Positions 50,170-59,410 of a stretch of DNA of 64,000 bases are shown here, piece by piece (position 1 is the first letter of the stretch; each line of letters begins with the position of its first letter). Under the pieces are notes generated by a model. That model was given only the letters and a program-made list of their open reading frames with translations. It did no database searches and was not told the origin of the DNA. The translations under genes and the position numbers were made by a program. Source of the DNA: an uncultured bacterium (GTDB taxonomy: Bacteria > Verrucomicrobiota > Kiritimatiellia > CAIKKV01 > CAITUY01); assembly GCA_903895695.1 (NCBI GenBank), contig CAITUY010000209.1, positions 1 to 64,000 of the forward strand, given 5' to 3'.

Positions 50170-52505
50170 TTTCCCGGCTCCCTGACGGAAGTGCCGGCCT
50201 CCCCGGCAATGTTGGTGGCGAGCGTCACGGTGTCGCAGCGAAAGCGCAACGTGTAGTTCCTGCTGGTCGGTACGCCGGTCAGTTGCAGCCAGTCGCCTTC
50301 TTTGCCCGGCAACCGCCTGGCAGGCAACCCTTTAATCGTCGTGATCAGGAGCGTGGCATCGGTGCTATCCGTGACCCTATTGCGGCCGCTCTTGCGGGCC
50401 AGGAAGGTGACATAGTGATTCTGGAGATCGTCGTTCCAAAGAGACTTGATGTTTGGCTCGACCTCGGGCCGCGTCAGTGTCTCGTCATGGCCGACGATCG
50501 TGAACTCGAGGCCGTTGCTTCGCACGCCTTCGTCCTCCACGAACTCCGGCTCACCGCCGTGGAACCCGCTCTTTCCCCACACCTCAACGATGTCGCCGCG
50601 GTGCAGCAGATTGGTGCGGAACCCCAGGTAACTGCGGTACAGCTCGATCTGGGAGAGCGGGTGGGAGGCGTTGATGACACCGTCGGCTTGCAGAAGGCCC
50701 AGCGGCACCTCTCGCGTACCGCGCCGGGCCAGTGTTTCGGGCGTGGCGGAAAGCAATCGGATGAAGGCGTTCTCACGCGTGGTTCTCGAATCCGTATCGT
50801 TGACCATTGTCACAACGGCGCGGTAACCGCCGGAGAAGGCCGTGTCGAACCGGTAGCGGGGGCCGGGCACGGTCATCGGGTGAGCGGCCGTGAACTGGCG
50901 CGTGTACTCCACCATCGCATGCCGGATGGACGTATGGAAGTTGACCGGATTCCGATCCGCCCACGTGCCGTGCGTGTACATGTACGAGCTGAGCGCCACA
51001 CTGTACGTTTTGGCGAAGTCGATGGGCGCGTTCTTGTACGTGATGCTCGTCGGCACGCCGTCGTGAACCTTCACTATCCAGTCGCGGGAAAGGGCGGGCC
51101 CGCAGTTACTGTCCAGAATGTAGCTGCGGATCTCGAGGCCGCTCATGCGGATCATCATCAGCCCGTCGTCCTCCCAGGGGTAGGTCTCGTAGATTTGCAG
51201 ATAGGTGACCGGGCCGGCCGGTACGTCGGCCCGAACACCGCCGCCAGCCTGGATGGCAAGCTCGCAATTGGAGGCCAGTTGCGCGGCCTTCCACTGCATG
51301 CTGTCGCAGATCCAACCTCCGGCCGTGTTGTCGCCGTTCCACGGGTACTCGCTTGCCGACCACCATTTCATATGGTCGTCCAGCATCAAGTCGTCGGCCG
51401 TATAACCGATCGTGTCGTGAATCGCCGGCGCGCCGGTGGCGGCATATTCCCGCTCCAGTGCCCCGATGAAGTTCGTCACGTCCGGGTCCGGCACGAGGGC
51501 CGAGACACGGATGACGTGTTGCGTGGCGGCAACGTACTGGCCTTGCAACGTAACCTTCAGTTCCCCGAGATACTTCATGTAACTGGCAGATTCCGTGAAC
51601 ACGGTCTTGTAGTTCAACAATTCCGGTTGCCAGGCGGTTTCCGCCCAGGTGTGCCAGTGCCCGGTGACCACCACTTCCGGGACCCGCACCGGGCCGCCGT
51701 CATCCACCAGCAACGCCTTGGTCGAACCGGTGTCCAAGCAGATGGCCGAGTGCCCGACATGCGCGAGCAGAATCACGACGGCGCAGTGCTGCGTGCCGCG
51801 CAACTCGGCCACATAGTCCCTGAGATGAATGCGGCTTCCGTCCGAGCTGGCCCAGTCGCATTTCACGATGCTCAGCAGATGCGCGGTATCCGCTCCGAGC
51901 TCGGACGTCTCCGTGGTGTACCCCAAAATACCGACCCTCAACCCATTGTGCTGTGGCAGGGAAACAACGACATAGGGAGCAAAATAGGGAGTGTGCGTGC
52001 CATGGAGGCAGATATTCGCGGAAATCACGGGGTAGTGCGCGTTGGTCTTCAGGTTGTCGATGTACGAACGCTCCCGGACATCGTGGTTGCCGACCACGGA
52101 TGCGTCCAACCCGCGGCCACCGCGCGCCTTGAGCTTCGCGTCCAGGAGGTTATAGAATTCGACCATCGCGCCATTGCCGCGCAGGTCGCCGAGCGGGTTG
52201 CCCTCGGAGATGTCGCCGCCGTCAAGCAACAGGGAATCGGGATCGGCGGCCTTGCACTGCAGCACCTCGGTCGCCAGGCAGGCCGCTCCGCCGACCCACT
52301 CGAATTGGTGAACCGTGTTGGTGCCATGGGTCGGCACCACCCATTGATGTGGCGTCAGCCGGGCGTGCATGTCGTTCACATGGAAGATCGTGAACGTTGG
52401 CGGGGACGCAAAGGCCGTGAAGCCGCTTGCCATCAGCCACACAACCCACCCGCTGACAGCGAAACGATTAATCGGCACCAGACACCGTCGAAAATGTCGG
52501 CTCAT
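50166..52505 (-). CDS. Secreted bifunctional metallophosphatase/5'-nucleotidase
   Basis: A 779-aa exported UshA-like protein. After a signal peptide (about 1-34) comes the calcineurin-like phosphoesterase domain with FHVNDMHARL (Asp-45, His-47), LLDGGDISEGN, VVGNHDVRE, ILLAHVGH and VVTGHWHTW, all metal-site motifs. The 5'-nucleotidase C-terminal domain follows (AIQAGGGVRADVPAGPVTYLQIYETYPW, YSVALSSYMY). The last 200 residues are an extra beta-rich region. It would release phosphate from nucleotides outside the cytoplasm. A phosphate-starvation role fits, but no CTAAC-box was found in the 93 bp upstream. It is translationally coupled to the downstream propeller-like gene. Confidence 0.88.
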   Translation of the reverse strand: MSRHFRRCLVPINRFAVSGWVVWLMASGFTAFASPPTFTIFHVNDMHARLTPHQWVVPTHGTNTVHQFEWVGGAACLATEVLQCKAADPDSLLLDGGDISEGNPLGDLRGNGAMVEFYNLLDAKLKARGGRGLDASVVGNHDVRERSYIDNLKTNAHYPVISANICLHGTHTPYFAPYVVVSLPQHNGLRVGILGYTTETSELGADTAHLLSIVKCDWASSDGSRIHLRDYVAELRGTQHCAVVILLAHVGHSAICLDTGSTKALLVDDGGPVRVPEVVVTGHWHTWAETAWQPELLNYKTVFTESASYMKYLGELKVTLQGQYVAATQHVIRVSALVPDPDVTNFIGALEREYAATGAPAIHDTIGYTADDLMLDDHMKWWSASEYPWNGDNTAGGWICDSMQWKAAQLASNCELAIQAGGGVRADVPAGPVTYLQIYETYPWEDDGLMMIRMSGLEIRSYILDSNCGPALSRDWIVKVHDGVPTSITYKNAPIDFAKTYSVALSSYMYTHGTWADRNPVNFHTSIRHAMVEYTRQFTAAHPMTVPGPRYRFDTAFSGGYRAVVTMVNDTDSRTTRENAFIRLLSATPETLARRGTREVPLGLLQADGVINASHPLSQIELYRSYLGFRTNLLHRGDIVEVWGKSGFHGGEPEFVEDEGVRSNGLEFTIVGHDETLTRPEVEPNIKSLWNDDLQNHYVTFLARKSGRNRVTDSTDATLLITTIKGLPARRLPGKEGDWLQLTGVPTSRNYTLRFRCDTVTLATNIAGEAGTSVREPGK

Positions 52506-52598
52506 TGGTTCTCCATTCCCATCCCGGGTGGGCTATGCAAACGCGCGCAATCAGGATCATCACCTGAGATATCCTGACATGGGCGCGTGAGCCGGGTG

Positions 52599-53600
52599 CT
52601 AGGAGACGATGAGGATTCGGCGAAACCGGAGGATCAACCCGGAGGTGATGTCAGGGGGATTCTGCACAATGGCCTTCAGGAAGGCGCGGCGCGCCTTCTT
52701 GCGGTCGAATGCATCCCAGGCCGCGGGGAACGCGGCCCGGCGGACACGTTGCTCTTCGCGCCACAGAACGGCACAAGTCCTCGGCACGCCCGCGACTTTC
52801 ACGCCGTCCGGGACGGTTGCAGCGGACTCCGCCAGAGCGCGTTCGATCAACGCCTGCGCGGCCACTGCATCCTGGTGCGCGCCCAGCACGTCCTGCAGTG
52901 CGCCCAGCCTTCGGGCCATCTTTTCGACCGGTCTTCCGTAGACATCGCGTAGGGTCTCGCAGGCGTAACGCAGCCGTTTGCAGCGGACGCGCAAGCGGTG
53001 CAGGGCCTCGTCAGGCGAATCGGCGGCGATGGCGCGACCATCCTTGAGAATTCTCTTCAGTTCCGCCCGCATCAGCGTGGCACCGGCTTCGGCGATCGTC
53101 CCGGTTCCGGCGGCCGTCGGGCGGCGCAGTCTGCCGATCAGATCGCGACATGACTTCTCCAGGGCGCCGAAGCGGGGACTTTGCAGGTCGCGGAGCAGGG
53201 CCTCATGCGCACGTTCTCGCCGACGGCCCATTTCGCAGCGGCAGCGCTCGGCGGACCCATGCGCCGCTTTCGGCAGGCGCCGCGCGATCGACGAGCATTC
53301 TTGGAGATGGACATCCAGATCGCGCACGGCGCCGAGGCTCTGGCCCAGCCCCTTCAATTCCTCCGCCAGCTTGCTCGTCGCGCGGGGCGGCAAGTCATGG
53401 CGGAACAGCCGCAGAATGGCTCGCAATCGGCGCAGGTTCACCCGCATTTCGTGCAGGCACTCTGGATCGACGCCCCGCCGGACGCCGGCCACTTGCGCGA
53501 GCATCCCGCGGAAGTGCAGGGTCAGCGCTCGCGCGGCGGCTTCTCGCACCGAGTCGCGCGGGCGCAGGCGTAGCGCCGCCCCTTTTTCAATAACTTCCAT
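52599..53600 (-). CDS. CHAD-domain protein
   Basis: A 333-aa protein made almost wholly of a CHAD domain, a helical, His- and Arg-rich fold that binds polyphosphate. Conserved patches are CLHEMRVNLRRLRAILRLF, GQSLGAVRDLDVHL, ALHRLRVRCKRLRYACETL and LGALQDVLGAHQDAVAAQAL. No CYTH triphosphatase domain is attached. It is predicted to be cytosolic. The ATG at 53600 begins the family sequence; the AT-rich stretch TATTTAATATCTT about 75 bp upstream may hold its promoter, but it has no CTAAC repeats. The position beside a 5'-nucleotidase and lipid genes fits a role in phosphate storage. Confidence 0.85.
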   Translation of the reverse strand: MEVIEKGAALRLRPRDSVREAAARALTLHFRGMLAQVAGVRRGVDPECLHEMRVNLRRLRAILRLFRHDLPPRATSKLAEELKGLGQSLGAVRDLDVHLQECSSIARRLPKAAHGSAERCRCEMGRRRERAHEALLRDLQSPRFGALEKSCRDLIGRLRRPTAAGTGTIAEAGATLMRAELKRILKDGRAIAADSPDEALHRLRVRCKRLRYACETLRDVYGRPVEKMARRLGALQDVLGAHQDAVAAQALIERALAESAATVPDGVKVAGVPRTCAVLWREEQRVRRAAFPAAWDAFDRKKARRAFLKAIVQNPPDITSGLILRFRRILIVS

Positions 53601-53767
53601 GGGCGAAGACCTGTTCAGACGTTCGATCGGACGGTGCGGATTCGGTCGATCCCACCGTCCTACGGGGGGTAACGGAAGATATTAAATACGCTCCATCGGC
53701 CCCGTTTTCAAGCGCCATCAGATCCCGGAATGGCTTTCGGGAGACCGTCCATGGGACGCGTCAAGGC

Positions 53768-54853
53768 TCAGCCCGATTGTCGGTCCTGGACAGGCGGCGG
53801 CGTAATCCGGTCAGGCACGAGGTCGATGGCGACGCGGGAGGCCGTCACCGTGCTGAGGCCCATTCTAACGAAGGCAAACGTCGCAACCGCTTCAACGAGC
53901 AGGATCGTGCCGGGTGTCCACAGTACGGCCAGCCCGCGGGCCACGTCCGGGGCGGGTCGCGGGGCACCGGGCCAGAGCAGGCCGAACGCGACGGTGTAGA
54001 CCGCCCCCGCAAAGGCCATCCACTGGTACGCCGAAATTCGTCCCACGCCGCGGTAGTCCGCCCGCAAGAATTCCGAAACGAACCGCCAGGTCTGCGTGGC
54101 GACGATCGGCAGAATGCACGCCGACAGGGGATGCCCGCTTAGAAACAGCCCGACCCCGGCGAGGCCCGCGAGGCTGGAGACGACGGCGGTCAGGGCCTGC
54201 ACGGGAAGCAGGCGTTGCCCCTGGAGCCCGTGTGCATAGGCCGCTTTCTTCAGCCGTCCCTCGAACACGAATGCCCGGTGGTGGAATGCCTTTCGCAGCC
54301 AGGCCGGACAATCCGCCAGCGGTCGGCCATAGCAGCACCCGAAACTGATGCACGCGAGCCGGCCGATGCCTTCGCCCAGCGCATAGGCCGGCGCCAGGGC
54401 GCCCATTACGTACAGCGCCGCCGTCGCGCCGTCCGCCGTTGGCAGGGCCAGGCGCGTCACGCTCCAGACCACCCAGGGGCCCGCCACCATCCCGGCGAAA
54501 CAACCTCCACCTACGGTGAACCCGTGCCAATGCCCCTCCACCAGGCGGTTGATGATTTTGGAAGCGGGAAGGACGACCGCCAGGACGGCCAGGACGCAGC
54601 AGGCCACGTACGCCGGCGGCAGGCCCACCGTTCCCGGCAGGAAGACGGCCACTGCCACGGCCGCCGCCATGCCCAAGGCGTTGAACAGGCCGTAGTAGGT
54701 CAGGTTGACGCCGCGCCACGCGCCGTCCGTTTCCCGCTGCCGCGGCAATACGGCCAGAATCTGCCAACGTTCGCCGGGCAGCGTGCGAAACGACCAGGCG
54801 AACAGAAGCGCGAGGCCAAGCGCCATAACACCCACGACAACGCCGGTGTTCAT
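53768..54853 (-). CDS. Prolipoprotein diacylglyceryl transferase (Lgt)-like membrane protein
   Basis: A 361-aa polytopic membrane protein related to Lgt. The family signature GR..C...GCCYGRP is present in EGIGRLACISFGCCYGRPLADCP, followed by LLPVQALTAVVSSLAGL and FVSEFLRADYRGVGRISAYQWM. Canonical Lgt has an HGGL motif and a GR.GNF..E loop that are not found here in standard form, so this is probably a divergent member that moves diacylglyceryl groups to another acceptor. Its start overlaps the stop of the phosphatidylserine decarboxylase gene (ATGA). It is the last gene of a three-gene operon. Confidence 0.7.
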   Translation of the reverse strand: MNTGVVVGVMALGLALLFAWSFRTLPGERWQILAVLPRQRETDGAWRGVNLTYYGLFNALGMAAAVAVAVFLPGTVGLPPAYVACCVLAVLAVVLPASKIINRLVEGHWHGFTVGGGCFAGMVAGPWVVWSVTRLALPTADGATAALYVMGALAPAYALGEGIGRLACISFGCCYGRPLADCPAWLRKAFHHRAFVFEGRLKKAAYAHGLQGQRLLPVQALTAVVSSLAGLAGVGLFLSGHPLSACILPIVATQTWRFVSEFLRADYRGVGRISAYQWMAFAGAVYTVAFGLLWPGAPRPAPDVARGLAVLWTPGTILLVEAVATFAFVRMGLSTVTASRVAIDLVPDRITPPPVQDRQSG

Positions 54854-55866
54854 CGTGCGCCTCCCTGAACCGCGCGGGCGATCGTCGACCGGACCGCCAC
54901 GTCGGTTTCCACCAGGGGGATGCCCCATGCGGCGCTGAAGCAACTCTGTGCATCCGCGCGGCGAAGGTTCGCGACAATGTCCTCGCAGAATCGGATACGC
55001 CCCGGCTGAAACATCAGGACGACGGTTGAACTGCCGGGCCGGAAAACGCTCTTGGGACACCCGCGTTCGACACCCAGGCCCGCGCGCACGGGCAGGGGAT
55101 CGTCATACCTGTCCCGGCTGTAGCACTGCACAATGTCGCCGATCATCAGTGCGACCACCTCGACCATCGCCACCAGCCCGGCCTGCGTCCCGCCCGGGAC
55201 ATCCGTGTCGATGACCGTAACTGTCCGCCGGTTCTTGGAGTGGGGGGTGGCCTGGGCCACGAGCACGGCCGGGTGGCAGGACTGGTAGGCGCCGTCCAGT
55301 TCGTAGATATCACGCACGACCCCGGTCACGGGCATGTGATTGTAATGGTACTTGTCGGGCGTCAGGCGCAGCACCGCGTAGTCGCCGCCGCGAAACACGC
55401 GTCGCCAGATCGGCTTCTTCTTTCCGAACATCTCCTCGTGTTCGAAGAACTTGTCCTTGAGGAACAAGTGGGAGGTCTGCTGAAACGACCCCACCAGAAG
55501 TCGGGCGTCGGCCGGCGACAGGATCGCGGCCGGATCGGGCTCCATGGGCCGGCACTCCCAGTAGCGAATCCTGCGCTCGAAGACCTTGCGGGCGGTGTCG
55601 AGGGTTTCCGGCGGCTCGGCGCACTCGGTGAACGCGATGCCCAGTTGCCGGGCCAGTCGCTGGCGCATGCGGGCGGGGCTCGCGGGGCGAATGTCAAACT
55701 GCCAGGTCCCCAAAAGACCCGTCAGCCGGGCCGAGGTGAGCGCCCTGAACATCCAGCCGGAATCTTCGCGAACCCGCGCGTAAAGAAAGGAGACGATCGG
55801 GTCACCGCAAAACGTTTCGGTTACCGCGCGCGTATCCCGGCGGTCCACATATTGATGGGCGTTCAC
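54850..55866 (-). CDS. Phosphatidylserine decarboxylase family protein
   Basis: A 338-aa PSD-like protein. It contains the self-cleavage motif in FRPGSSTVVLMF, where the Ser would become the pyruvoyl cofactor, and earlier segments HYNHMPVTGVVRDIYELDG and NRRTVTVIDTDVPGGTQAGLVAMVEV that match the PSD core. PSD turns phosphatidylserine into phosphatidylethanolamine at the membrane. The start is taken as GTG at 55866, which overlaps the upstream stop as GTGA. It is longer than the small PSD-II proteins, with an N-terminal domain of about 150 aa like the PSD-related proteins of unknown substrate. A variant substrate is possible. Confidence 0.8.
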   Translation of the reverse strand: MNAHQYVDRRDTRAVTETFCGDPIVSFLYARVREDSGWMFRALTSARLTGLLGTWQFDIRPASPARMRQRLARQLGIAFTECAEPPETLDTARKVFERRIRYWECRPMEPDPAAILSPADARLLVGSFQQTSHLFLKDKFFEHEEMFGKKKPIWRRVFRGGDYAVLRLTPDKYHYNHMPVTGVVRDIYELDGAYQSCHPAVLVAQATPHSKNRRTVTVIDTDVPGGTQAGLVAMVEVVALMIGDIVQCYSRDRYDDPLPVRAGLGVERGCPKSVFRPGSSTVVLMFQPGRIRFCEDIVANLRRADAQSCFSAAWGIPLVETDVAVRSTIARAVQGGAR

Positions 55867-58271
55867 GCCCGGCCTTCGCTTTTGCAATGATGCCGGATAA
55901 CGAGCAGCATGAGCCCCACGAGTTTGACCACCACCGACTGCGACGCCTTGCCTTCGAGCACGGTTTCCCGGACCGTTGCCAGGAACGAGGCCGGGGTTTC
56001 TCCGTTCAGGACCGATCGCAGCGCGACGGCACCCTCGTCGTCTCCCCCCGCAACACGGGCGTCGAGTTCCCTGAGATCGCGGTCAAACAGGTCCAGGGCT
56101 TCGCCGGTAAAAGCCTTTAGTTGCGGGCCTCGGTAATAGCGTTCCGTTGCCGCGTTAAAGGTCTCGGCGTTGACCTTCAACGGAGACGAGGCGCCTCCCT
56201 CTTTCCTGATCCCCGCGAGGAGCGAAGCCAACGCCGAGTCCTTGTCCGGCGATTCGATTCGATGCCGCAGGTCGCGGATGGTTTCGGCCTGCCCCAGGGC
56301 CTCGATCAGTTCGGCCGCGTCCTCTTCCAGGACGGTCGTCAGCGCGCGCCGGTACTCCAGATGGTACACGCGTGTCCGCCCCGGATAGCGATGACTGTCG
56401 CGAGTGCGGCCCGTCCGGCTTAGGATTCGCTGAAGGAACCGGTTCGGCGTCCGTCCGTGCACGAAGAACGTCGGGATGCCGATGGCGGCTCCGAAGAATA
56501 TCTGCCGCCGCTCGCTTTCCACCTCGGGCGTATCGGGAATATCGGCATGCGTCACGGTGCCGCTCAGGACGTAGCGGTAGGCCAGCGCGGTGATCAACCG
56601 CTGCAAGTCGGTGGCCGGCGCCATATCCCGGGCAATGCTCCCGAACTGGCTGTAGTGGCGCCCCTCGAAACCACAAAACCCCATCTGTTCGAATCGCCGC
56701 TGCCGATACAGGGAGTAGAAGGACATGCGCGGGTCAAAGACGCCCATCTCCGCCAGATCCCGTTTGAGCCGGCTGTCGTTGCCGAGCGTGCCGTCCAGGG
56801 CCGGACTGTGGTCCGTGCTGAGCGGGGCGACGAGGTAGTCGATGAGGCGCTGGTCGGGGATCCAGTCGCCGCGCAGGCCGAGCGCTGTTCCCAGAAACCG
56901 ATCCAGTTGGCGCGGACCGAAGGGCGTGAGCGGGACGCCGAAACATTTGAGATCGGCCTTGCCCTTCCAGCGTCGCCACAACATGCGCAGGTGTGTGAAG
57001 TCCAGCTCGTGGGGGAGGAACCCGAGCACGAGTTCGGGGTGGAAGTCGCGGAAGTCGAGCCGATAGGGCGCCGCCGAATAGGTCCCGACAAACAGTGGCA
57101 GGAAATGCTCGACGATCTTCACGACGAGGTCGCCGACGCGTTTCTCGTCCTCGGCTGTGAACTCGCCGGCGCCGGCCGCCATCAGGGCGGTCAAGCGGCG
57201 ACTGCCCAGGCTGATGTGCGTTCCGTTATTTGCCAGACTGGTGTTGGAAACCGTGGGCAATGTGATCAGGTTCCGCGCCAGGATGCCGGACTCCCTCAAT
57301 TTGGCCATGGTGTTGAGGCGGCTCCGCGACAGCACCTCGTGGCACAGGATCATGTAGTTGTGTTTGGCCTGGCCCTGATCCCACCCCGACAGGCACGGAC
57401 TCATGAACAGATCGCGGTAGAACGAGTCCGCCACCAGTTCGTTGAGCCGCTTCTGGCGCGTCGGGGTGTGCGGCGCGAGGCACACCAGCGCCTCCTGGCC
57501 CCGCGAGCGCAGTTCGAACTTGTCATTGGCGTACATCGTCAGCAATTGCACCAGCAGGAAGCGCCGGAGCGTCTCGTCGGCCAGCGCGCGGCCAAGGCCG
57601 GGCTCCACGGAAGACCCGACCGTATGGAACGAAAACGTTTCCGGTGACGTGTTGTCATTGAGGAAGTGCCGCATAAGCCGCTCCCCCATGCTTCGGATCG
57701 CGGCGTGCGTCTCCCGACCGACGCTAATGGCGTCGGCCAGGGCGAGCTTGAGCAGATAACTCACGGGAATGCGGATGCACCGCATGCCGTTGCGTTGGAT
57801 TTCGAAGCGGCCGGCATCCGCCCGACGAATCGAGCGTTCCCGCTTGTCGGCGTAAAGGTCGCCGTCAAACACGTCCCGCGCGTAGGGCGTCATGAGGTCC
57901 GCGGGAAAGTACACCCAACTATTCTCCCAGGCGTTTTCCCGGTTGTCTGCCAGGAAGTCCTCGATATCCCGCACCAGGCTCTTGGACGCATCTCCGGCGG
58001 CGGCCCGCCGCGAGAGGTTTTTGAAGTAGTTGGATTCCACTACTTCGCGGGCCAGATCGACCTGGTCGCTCGGTCCGTTGACGATCGTCAGCAGCTCATT
58101 TTCCGCGCCCGCCGTCGCATCGCCGACGCCAAACGGCAGCGTGTCGACCGACGTTCCGGCCCCACGGATTTCGATCCGGTCGCGGACACGGGCCAGACCG
58201 GCACCGCCGGCCTTGCGGCCAGCCCTCGCTGGCAGCCGACCGATCCCGGCAAGTTCAGTGATTGCGATCAT
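55863..58271 (-). CDS. Uncharacterised 802-aa protein, first gene of PSD/Lgt-like operon
   Basis: I do not recognise this protein. It is 802 aa, soluble, with no signal peptide or transmembrane helix. Landmarks include NENAWENSWVYFPADLMTPYARDVF, FSFHTVGSSVEPGLGRALADETLRRFLL, GWDQGQAKHNYMILCHEVLSRSR, TLPTVSNTSLANNGTHISLGSRRLT and GRHYSQFGSIARDMAPATD; the dense conserved-looking polar residues suggest an enzyme. The ATG at 58271 has a near-ideal AGGGGAGG site 6 nt away. The longer frame to 58304 would begin upstream of the predicted transcript start. It is followed with overlap by PSD and the Lgt-like gene, so a role in head-group or lipid metabolism is the best guess. Confidence 0.7.
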   Translation of the reverse strand: MIAITELAGIGRLPARAGRKAGGAGLARVRDRIEIRGAGTSVDTLPFGVGDATAGAENELLTIVNGPSDQVDLAREVVESNYFKNLSRRAAAGDASKSLVRDIEDFLADNRENAWENSWVYFPADLMTPYARDVFDGDLYADKRERSIRRADAGRFEIQRNGMRCIRIPVSYLLKLALADAISVGRETHAAIRSMGERLMRHFLNDNTSPETFSFHTVGSSVEPGLGRALADETLRRFLLVQLLTMYANDKFELRSRGQEALVCLAPHTPTRQKRLNELVADSFYRDLFMSPCLSGWDQGQAKHNYMILCHEVLSRSRLNTMAKLRESGILARNLITLPTVSNTSLANNGTHISLGSRRLTALMAAGAGEFTAEDEKRVGDLVVKIVEHFLPLFVGTYSAAPYRLDFRDFHPELVLGFLPHELDFTHLRMLWRRWKGKADLKCFGVPLTPFGPRQLDRFLGTALGLRGDWIPDQRLIDYLVAPLSTDHSPALDGTLGNDSRLKRDLAEMGVFDPRMSFYSLYRQRRFEQMGFCGFEGRHYSQFGSIARDMAPATDLQRLITALAYRYVLSGTVTHADIPDTPEVESERRQIFFGAAIGIPTFFVHGRTPNRFLQRILSRTGRTRDSHRYPGRTRVYHLEYRRALTTVLEEDAAELIEALGQAETIRDLRHRIESPDKDSALASLLAGIRKEGGASSPLKVNAETFNAATERYYRGPQLKAFTGEALDLFDRDLRELDARVAGGDDEGAVALRSVLNGETPASFLATVRETVLEGKASQSVVVKLVGLMLLVIRHHCKSEGRA

Positions 58272-58293
58272 GCCAATCCTCCCCTTTGCCAGC

Positions 58294-58336
58294 AGGATAG
58301 CCATCCGCGGTTAGCGGGGTGTTTGGCAAAGGTTAG
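58294..58336 (-). promoter_or_regulatory. CTAAC-box promoter of the 802-aa/PSD/Lgt-like operon
   Basis: Read on the minus strand: CTAAC (58332-58336), CAAAC (58321-58325), CTAAC (58310-58314), all 11 bp apart, then 10 nt, then TATCCT (58294-58299), a good -10 box. This is the clearest of the seven. Transcription would start near 58287, giving a 16-nt leader with the ribosome-binding site. Confidence 0.75.
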
Positions 58337-58362
58337 GCTTTCGCTCGATACGCGACTGAGGT

Positions 58363-59388
58363 TCAGGGCATCCGCGCCTCGATGCCCGACAGTGACCGAC
58401 TGGAGCAAGTGCCGACATTGGTAAGCGTGCACTCGATGGCGCCCAGGAACAAACTGTACTCGCCGGCCAGCGGCAACATGGAATAGTGCAGACTCGTGGC
58501 GGCCAGCTTCTTGAGTTCCGGATCGCGCGTTTTGCCGGCAAAGTCACGAAACGGCATGCACCACATGGAGAAGCTTTCATTCCGGGCGTCACGGTCGTCC
58601 TCGGGTTGGATGTCGGCGTGCAATGCGTCACATTTCCCGCAAAGGATGGGCACCGATAGTCGGCTTTTCTCCAGCTTGAGCCCGAATGTCTTTACGACGC
58701 CGCCAACGTTGAAGTGGATCCTATTGGCCACGGAATACTCCATTCCTGGCTCCTGACGATAGGCGGCATAGAGGGTCTGAAGGACGTCGGCGAGTTCAGT
58801 GCTTTGCTTGGCAAGGCCGGCTATGCCTGGGAGATTCGTTTCCACAAGACCGGACACAAGATCGTGGTGCCGGTACGTCACGGTGCCGGATTCGAAGTTG
58901 TAGGTCTCGACATACCTCATGCGGCGGCCTTGCCTGAAGAGCGGCTTGATGAACTCGTCGTTCACCTTGGCGTACGTGATAATTCTCAGGTCAGGCAAAC
59001 TCAGCACCGAAACGGTTCGCTTGAATAGGCTTATGGAGTCGACCCCGTCACCGCTCCTTGGTGAGGCGACATCAAAGTCGATCAGGCAGGCGGGCCTCCA
59101 CGAGTTGGAGTTGCCGTTGCGCCAGGCACCCTCGGTGGCGGAAATTGTGGCGCCGGCCACGCGTTTCAGTCGGATATGCAGCAGGGCATAGGTCACGTCG
59201 TAGGTCATCACCACGGCCGGTTTGCACGGCTGAAAGTGGCTGGTCACCTCGTCAACAACCGTCGTGTCGTCCGCCGCATGAACAGAGCCGGCCATGGCCG
59301 CCAGCGATAACGCCAACGCACGCAGGCATCGAGTCAACAACGCAGGCCGTCGCCGTTTGCCGACGGTTGGTTTTAGGCCCGTTCGCAT
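58363..59388 (-). CDS. Exported protein of unknown function
   Basis: A 341-aa protein with a basic, then hydrophobic signal region (LLTRCLRALALSLAAMAGSVHA) and predicted cleavage near residue 40. The mature part is beta-rich with paired cysteines (FQPCKPAVVMTYDVTY, WRPACLIDFDV, CGKCDALHAD), somewhat like DUF3108 proteins, but the match is loose. The ATG at 59388 has GGGGGGA at 5 nt. It starts 22 bp after the HPr gene, so both likely come from the CTAAC-box promoter at 59.75 kb. The location is periplasmic or outer membrane by inference. Confidence 0.6.
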   Translation of the reverse strand: MRTGLKPTVGKRRRPALLTRCLRALALSLAAMAGSVHAADDTTVVDEVTSHFQPCKPAVVMTYDVTYALLHIRLKRVAGATISATEGAWRNGNSNSWRPACLIDFDVASPRSGDGVDSISLFKRTVSVLSLPDLRIITYAKVNDEFIKPLFRQGRRMRYVETYNFESGTVTYRHHDLVSGLVETNLPGIAGLAKQSTELADVLQTLYAAYRQEPGMEYSVANRIHFNVGGVVKTFGLKLEKSRLSVPILCGKCDALHADIQPEDDRDARNESFSMWCMPFRDFAGKTRDPELKKLAATSLHYSMLPLAGEYSLFLGAIECTLTNVGTCSSRSLSGIEARMP

Positions 59389-59410
59389 GTTCCCCCCGTG
59401 ACGGGCCATT

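Noticed and set aside
50283..52577. 764-codon plus-strand open frame opposite the 5'-nucleotidase
   Set aside because: It is an antisense shadow of a gene with clear metallophosphatase motifs in GC-rich DNA; its own translation shows no domain, and several other long shadows (21642-23435, 45557-47617, 11479-12645) behave the same way.
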